Below, one piece after another: positions 15,233 to 18,411 of a stretch of 18,411 nt of DNA (positions are counted from its first letter, which is position 1; each line of letters begins with the position of its first letter). Under the pieces are notes generated by a model. That model made no database searches. It had not been told where the DNA came from and saw only the letters and a list, made by a program, of their open reading frames with translations. Location of the stretch: the NCBI GenBank assembly GCA_964576115.1, contig CAZNUA010000039.1, positions 14,846 through 33,256 of the forward strand, read 5' to 3'. Source of the DNA: CAYSYY01 sp964576115 [NCBI: uncultured Gemmatimonadota bacterium] (lineage in GTDB: Bacteria; Blakebacterota; Blakebacteria; Blakebacterales). The position numbers and the translations under genes are program-made.

Positions 15233-18200
15233 GTGATATCTCCTGTGAGAAGCCGATCTCTGGTATGTACCTTCGCCATTTTTCTTCTCGCCGGCACAGC
15301 TCCATACCCGCTGCAGTTGCCCCGAAATCTTGATGATCCGCTGCTCCAGGACCTGGAGGTTCTGACAACACGAGCTGAATTTCGGGAATTGCAAAAGGCA
15401 GTTGAAGCTGGGCCCCAAGCACTGGACGTATTCCTGGAAGAATTCTGGGCTCGACGGGATCCGACTCCCGGCACGCGTCAGAATGAGTTCAGAGCGCGGT
15501 TTGAAGCGCGTTGTGAAGTCGCTGACAATCAGCTTATTCCACCTGAAAGCGAACTCGTTGATTCACGCCGGCAGATCTACCTGCTGTATGGTACGCCATC
15601 CAGAATGAGAAACAGACTGATTGGGGCCAGTACGTTCCAGTCTTGGGATTACTTCGCACCAACGATAGCGTCCTTTCAAGAAGCGGCCATGACGCTCTCC
15701 GGATCGCGCGATATTCCGGCCCTCCATTACAGTCTGTCATTTCCCTATGTCGAGAATCTTGGCTACCCGCCACGCAGTCACCGCAGGTCACTCCCCAGAC
15801 CTCTGAATGAAAAGAAGGGCGAGCGTCTCCGGCAGAGACTGGAGGATAGCTCGCTCGATCCGCAGCAGCGTGCCTGGGCGGCCTGGCGGTTGCGGATGGA
15901 TCCGGGCCCTGAGGCCATGGCCATACTGCTGCAGCATGCCTTTCTGGAGGCACCGCTCCTTGCGGAAGTGATTTCTGATTCATTCTTTCCGCTCGAGATA
16001 TACCGTTCGGCCGCTGAAGTTCCAGATTCTCTTACGTCAGAGATTCTCTATCGTCCGGCCATCAGCGAACCTCTGCCCGCCGGCGAGCCGGAACCGGCCG
16101 GAGAACTCGTCCATGAAACAGTACTGGCGGTTCGCGACAGTACCTATGATCCCCTCCCTCTGCTGACCTCGGACGAGATCACCTATCTGCGGAACGCGCG
16201 TTCGGAGCTCACGAGCATGCCTTCCCTGCATGGGTGGTTATCGCACCACGAAGCCGACGCTCTTTTCATCGGTCCCTTACATGCCGCACGCGAACTGATC
16301 GATCAGGGCAGGGGGGAAGAGGCCCACGCTCTTCTGACCCCTCTGCTCAGGGACGAAGAAAGCAGAAACGCCGAAGCCTGGCACCTGGATGCGATCGCCC
16401 TGATGACCGTCAATACGCCGGCCGCCCGTCAGTGGGCCGAGGAGTCCGTGCGTCAGGCGATGCGTCTGGATCAGGGGAATGTGCGCTACTGGCTGACCCT
16501 GGCGAAAATCCAGTTCGCCCGCACGATGAAGTACTACACCGAAGACACGCTCGATCGGGCGCTCCGCGAAGCCCCGGGGCTGGCCGATATCTATGCCCTG
16601 AAGGGGCAGTTACGTCTTGAAACCTACTGGGGCCTGGGCTGGCATGCGTCCGGCTGGTGGGTGCGGGCCTTTCACGATCAGGCTCAAACCCCGCAGGAAT
16701 TCCGGACAGAAGCACTGACCTGTCTCAGTCGGGCGTTGACCTGCGATCCTCGGAATGAGATCGCGACCTGGTATCTGGGCGTTGACCATCTTCTGAACGA
16801 GAACTGGATCGAGCTGATCCCCGTCACGAACTATCTGATCGCTCACGACGTGCATGTCCCGGAAGCATTGCTAGGTCGCGGGCTGGCCTACCAGCACCTC
16901 GGGTATCTGGAAGAGGCCATGGTCGATTATGCCGCTGCCATACCCCTTCTGTCGGCTGACGCCCGGGCCCTGATCACAGATCCACGCTGGACACTTCAAC
17001 CCTCTGCCGGTGGTGTTCTGGTGGAAGGCGAGATCCACCCCGCAGCGCAGACAGCCGGTGATTCCCTTGAGACGGACAGGTACTGGCGGGCCAAGGACCA
17101 GCTGTTCTCGACCGACGTGAATGAACGGCTCCTGGAACAGTACCGACGCTTCGCGCACGTGACCTGGCATTACGCCCGAACCGACCTCGGCATGATGGGG
17201 TGGGATACCGTGCGGGGGCGGATCTATCTGCGCTACGGCGAACCCGAGCGGGTGCAATCGGCCGCCATGACCATGCATCGCAGGATGCAGCGGATTATCA
17301 GCGGAGAGGATACGCGGACACCAGCCGAGGATGCCCAGACGAGCATCAACCAGGCGAGTGAGACCTGGCGGTATCGTGACGGAACGACCTTTACGTTCGG
17401 GGGCGGATTGGCCTCGGGCAACCTGACCTTGTGGCCGTCGATATCTGATATAGATGCGATTAACAGTGTGGCGGATCTGGAGGAGTACGCCGAAGGGAAG
17501 CCGGATGACAGCCGTGTCATCGGGGCTCGGGATGTCGAGACTGTTCAGACCCGCTGGTATTCCTTCAGGAACCTGGAAGACGGCGGCCCGGAATACATCC
17601 CGGTACTGCGACTTTCGGAATTGCAGAACTTATCCATGCAGTATCCGGGCCTCCTGGGCAATGAAGAGACGGCGCTGATACTGCTGGATGACTCGTGGCA
17701 GGTCCGTGAGAGAGAGCGGATCGTCATCCCCTCCTGGATATGGAATGCGCGTCTGCGGGAGGTCTGGATCGGGCCTGCGGTACGGGTTTCAGACCCGGCT
17801 TTGAGCCAGGCCCGGTTTGCAGCACTTGAAATACTTCCTTCTCATCAAACCCTGCCGGCGATTACCGGCCGGGATACTCTGGGACAGTACCGAACCGACG
17901 CCCTGTCATTGTCTTCTCCTCTTCTCGCGTCCTCCGTGATCCGGTACGAAGAGGCTGCCGACTGGTCGCCGGGGACATTCCTGAGACGGGGCGACTATGC
18001 CATCATCCCCGACGCCGACGGGACCTTCTCTCTGGATGAGCCGGTGTATCTCTATGTGGAACTCTACGGGCTGAGCCGGGATGAATTCGGTGCCAGCTCG
18101 TATCAACTGTCGCTGAGTACAACCGCTGAAGAGGAACAACAAGGTCTTCTGCAGCCTGTCGTGCAGGCGATCGGACGTCTCATCGGTCGCGAGACACAGG

Positions 18201-18379
18201 AAAGCACCGTCACGCTGACATTTCACTACGATGGCATCGATGAGAACACTCAGCAATTCCTGCGGATTGCCTTCCTTGAAGACTCGGAACCCGGGTCATA
18301 TGGCGTCACAATACGAGTGACAGATCAGATATCAGGTGCTACATCCGAACAGACTATGCCGCTGAGGATTCTACGATAA
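15233..18379 (+). CDS. Exported protein with two GWxTD-like domains around a helical-repeat region
   Basis: 1048 aa, with a hydrophobic signal (SLVCTFAIFLLAGTA). The first GWxTD-like domain (about 45-180) has FLEEFWARRDPTPGT (from residue 67) and QIYLLYGTPSRM (114-125), but the GWxTD motif itself is lost. A TPR-like helical region spans about 330-590 (EEAHALLTPLLRD, EEAMVDYAAAIPLL). The second domain (about 610-760) has YWRAKDQLFSTDVNERLLE and GWDTVRGRIYLRYGEPERV (Gly656). A C-terminal beta-sandwich (about 880-1048) has the PVYLYVELYGLS strand pattern usual in this family. GWxTD function is unknown. The start is uncertain: GTG 15233 and GTG 15245 are the only early candidates after an in-frame stop at 15212, and neither has a strong ribosome site. 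Confidence 0.85.
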   Translation: MISPVRSRSLVCTFAIFLLAGTAPYPLQLPRNLDDPLLQDLEVLTTRAEFRELQKAVEAGPQALDVFLEEFWARRDPTPGTRQNEFRARFEARCEVADNQLIPPESELVDSRRQIYLLYGTPSRMRNRLIGASTFQSWDYFAPTIASFQEAAMTLSGSRDIPALHYSLSFPYVENLGYPPRSHRRSLPRPLNEKKGERLRQRLEDSSLDPQQRAWAAWRLRMDPGPEAMAILLQHAFLEAPLLAEVISDSFFPLEIYRSAAEVPDSLTSEILYRPAISEPLPAGEPEPAGELVHETVLAVRDSTYDPLPLLTSDEITYLRNARSELTSMPSLHGWLSHHEADALFIGPLHAARELIDQGRGEEAHALLTPLLRDEESRNAEAWHLDAIALMTVNTPAARQWAEESVRQAMRLDQGNVRYWLTLAKIQFARTMKYYTEDTLDRALREAPGLADIYALKGQLRLETYWGLGWHASGWWVRAFHDQAQTPQEFRTEALTCLSRALTCDPRNEIATWYLGVDHLLNENWIELIPVTNYLIAHDVHVPEALLGRGLAYQHLGYLEEAMVDYAAAIPLLSADARALITDPRWTLQPSAGGVLVEGEIHPAAQTAGDSLETDRYWRAKDQLFSTDVNERLLEQYRRFAHVTWHYARTDLGMMGWDTVRGRIYLRYGEPERVQSAAMTMHRRMQRIISGEDTRTPAEDAQTSINQASETWRYRDGTTFTFGGGLASGNLTLWPSISDIDAINSVADLEEYAEGKPDDSRVIGARDVETVQTRWYSFRNLEDGGPEYIPVLRLSELQNLSMQYPGLLGNEETALILLDDSWQVRERERIVIPSWIWNARLREVWIGPAVRVSDPALSQARFAALEILPSHQTLPAITGRDTLGQYRTDALSLSSPLLASSVIRYEEAADWSPGTFLRRGDYAIIPDADGTFSLDEPVYLYVELYGLSRDEFGASSYQLSLSTTAEEEQQGLLQPVVQAIGRLIGRETQESTVTLTFHYDGIDENTQQFLRIAFLEDSEPGSYGVTIRVTDQISGATSEQTMPLRILR

Positions 18380-18385
18380 TGCTCA

Positions 18386-18401
18386 CGGGATGACGATCCC
18401 G
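18386..18401 (+). terminator. Hairpin just after the GWxTD gene
   Basis: CGGGAT (18386-18391), loop GACG, ATCCCG (18396-18401): a perfect 6-bp stem starting 7 bases after the TAA. No T-run is visible before the window ends, so a terminator role is tentative. Confidence 0.4.
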
Positions 18402-18411
18402 GACATGTCTG

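Overview
The window is 18.4 kb of GC-rich bacterial chromosome, densely coding except for short gaps (none over about 190 bases). It encodes MutL with an endonuclease motif, a DUF512 radical-SAM/PDZ protein beside der, plsY and gpsA, a DUF5117/DUF4953 zinc metalloprotease lipoprotein, a six-bladed beta-propeller and a GWxTD protein. That set suggests a Gram-negative, two-membrane lineage near the FCB group (Gemmatimonadota, Eisenbacteria or Krumholzibacteriota-like). This placement is inferred from gene content only.

Layout. (1) Positions 1-3059, + strand: the tail of a membrane protein (possibly a UbiA prenyltransferase), a 9-bp perfect hairpin, then mutL and miaA, which are 7 bases apart. 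(2) Positions 3097-7092, - strand: a three-gene unit read leftwards. It encodes a 184-aa exported protein of unknown function, a 798-aa HExxHxxGxxH metalloprotease lipoprotein and a stand-alone GuaA-type ATP pyrophosphatase with an altered C-terminus. It has a good promoter (TTGACA, 17 bp, GATACT). (3) Positions 7236-13579, + strand: a promoter and tRNA-Gly(CCC), then a tightly packed run of AI-2E family permease, DUF512 protein, der, plsY, gpsA and a MerR-type regulator. Most neighbours overlap by 4-8 bases. A second candidate promoter overlaps the der stop codon and would serve plsY onward. (4) Positions 13655-13819: tRNA-Pro(GGG) with its own promoter and a following hairpin. (5) Positions 13820-18411: a clearly AT-richer stretch holding an exported beta-propeller gene, then a 1048-aa exported protein with two GWxTD-like domains flanking a helical repeat region. 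Base composition returns to the GC-rich norm part-way through this last gene, near 16,060-16,080.

How the genes fit together. mutL and miaA are a mismatch-repair/tRNA-modification pair. The central operon joins 50S ribosome assembly (Der) with the glycerol-3-phosphate entry to phospholipid synthesis (GpsA makes G3P, PlsY acylates it). The two flanking secreted-protein loci look lineage-specific.

The items most worth following up are the GuaA paralog without a glutaminase and without the usual IEWE tail, the double-GWxTD protein with its internal composition step, and the DUF512/Der pairing. No CRISPR array, transposon or phage gene was seen, and nothing here clearly amounts to a new defence or mobile system.
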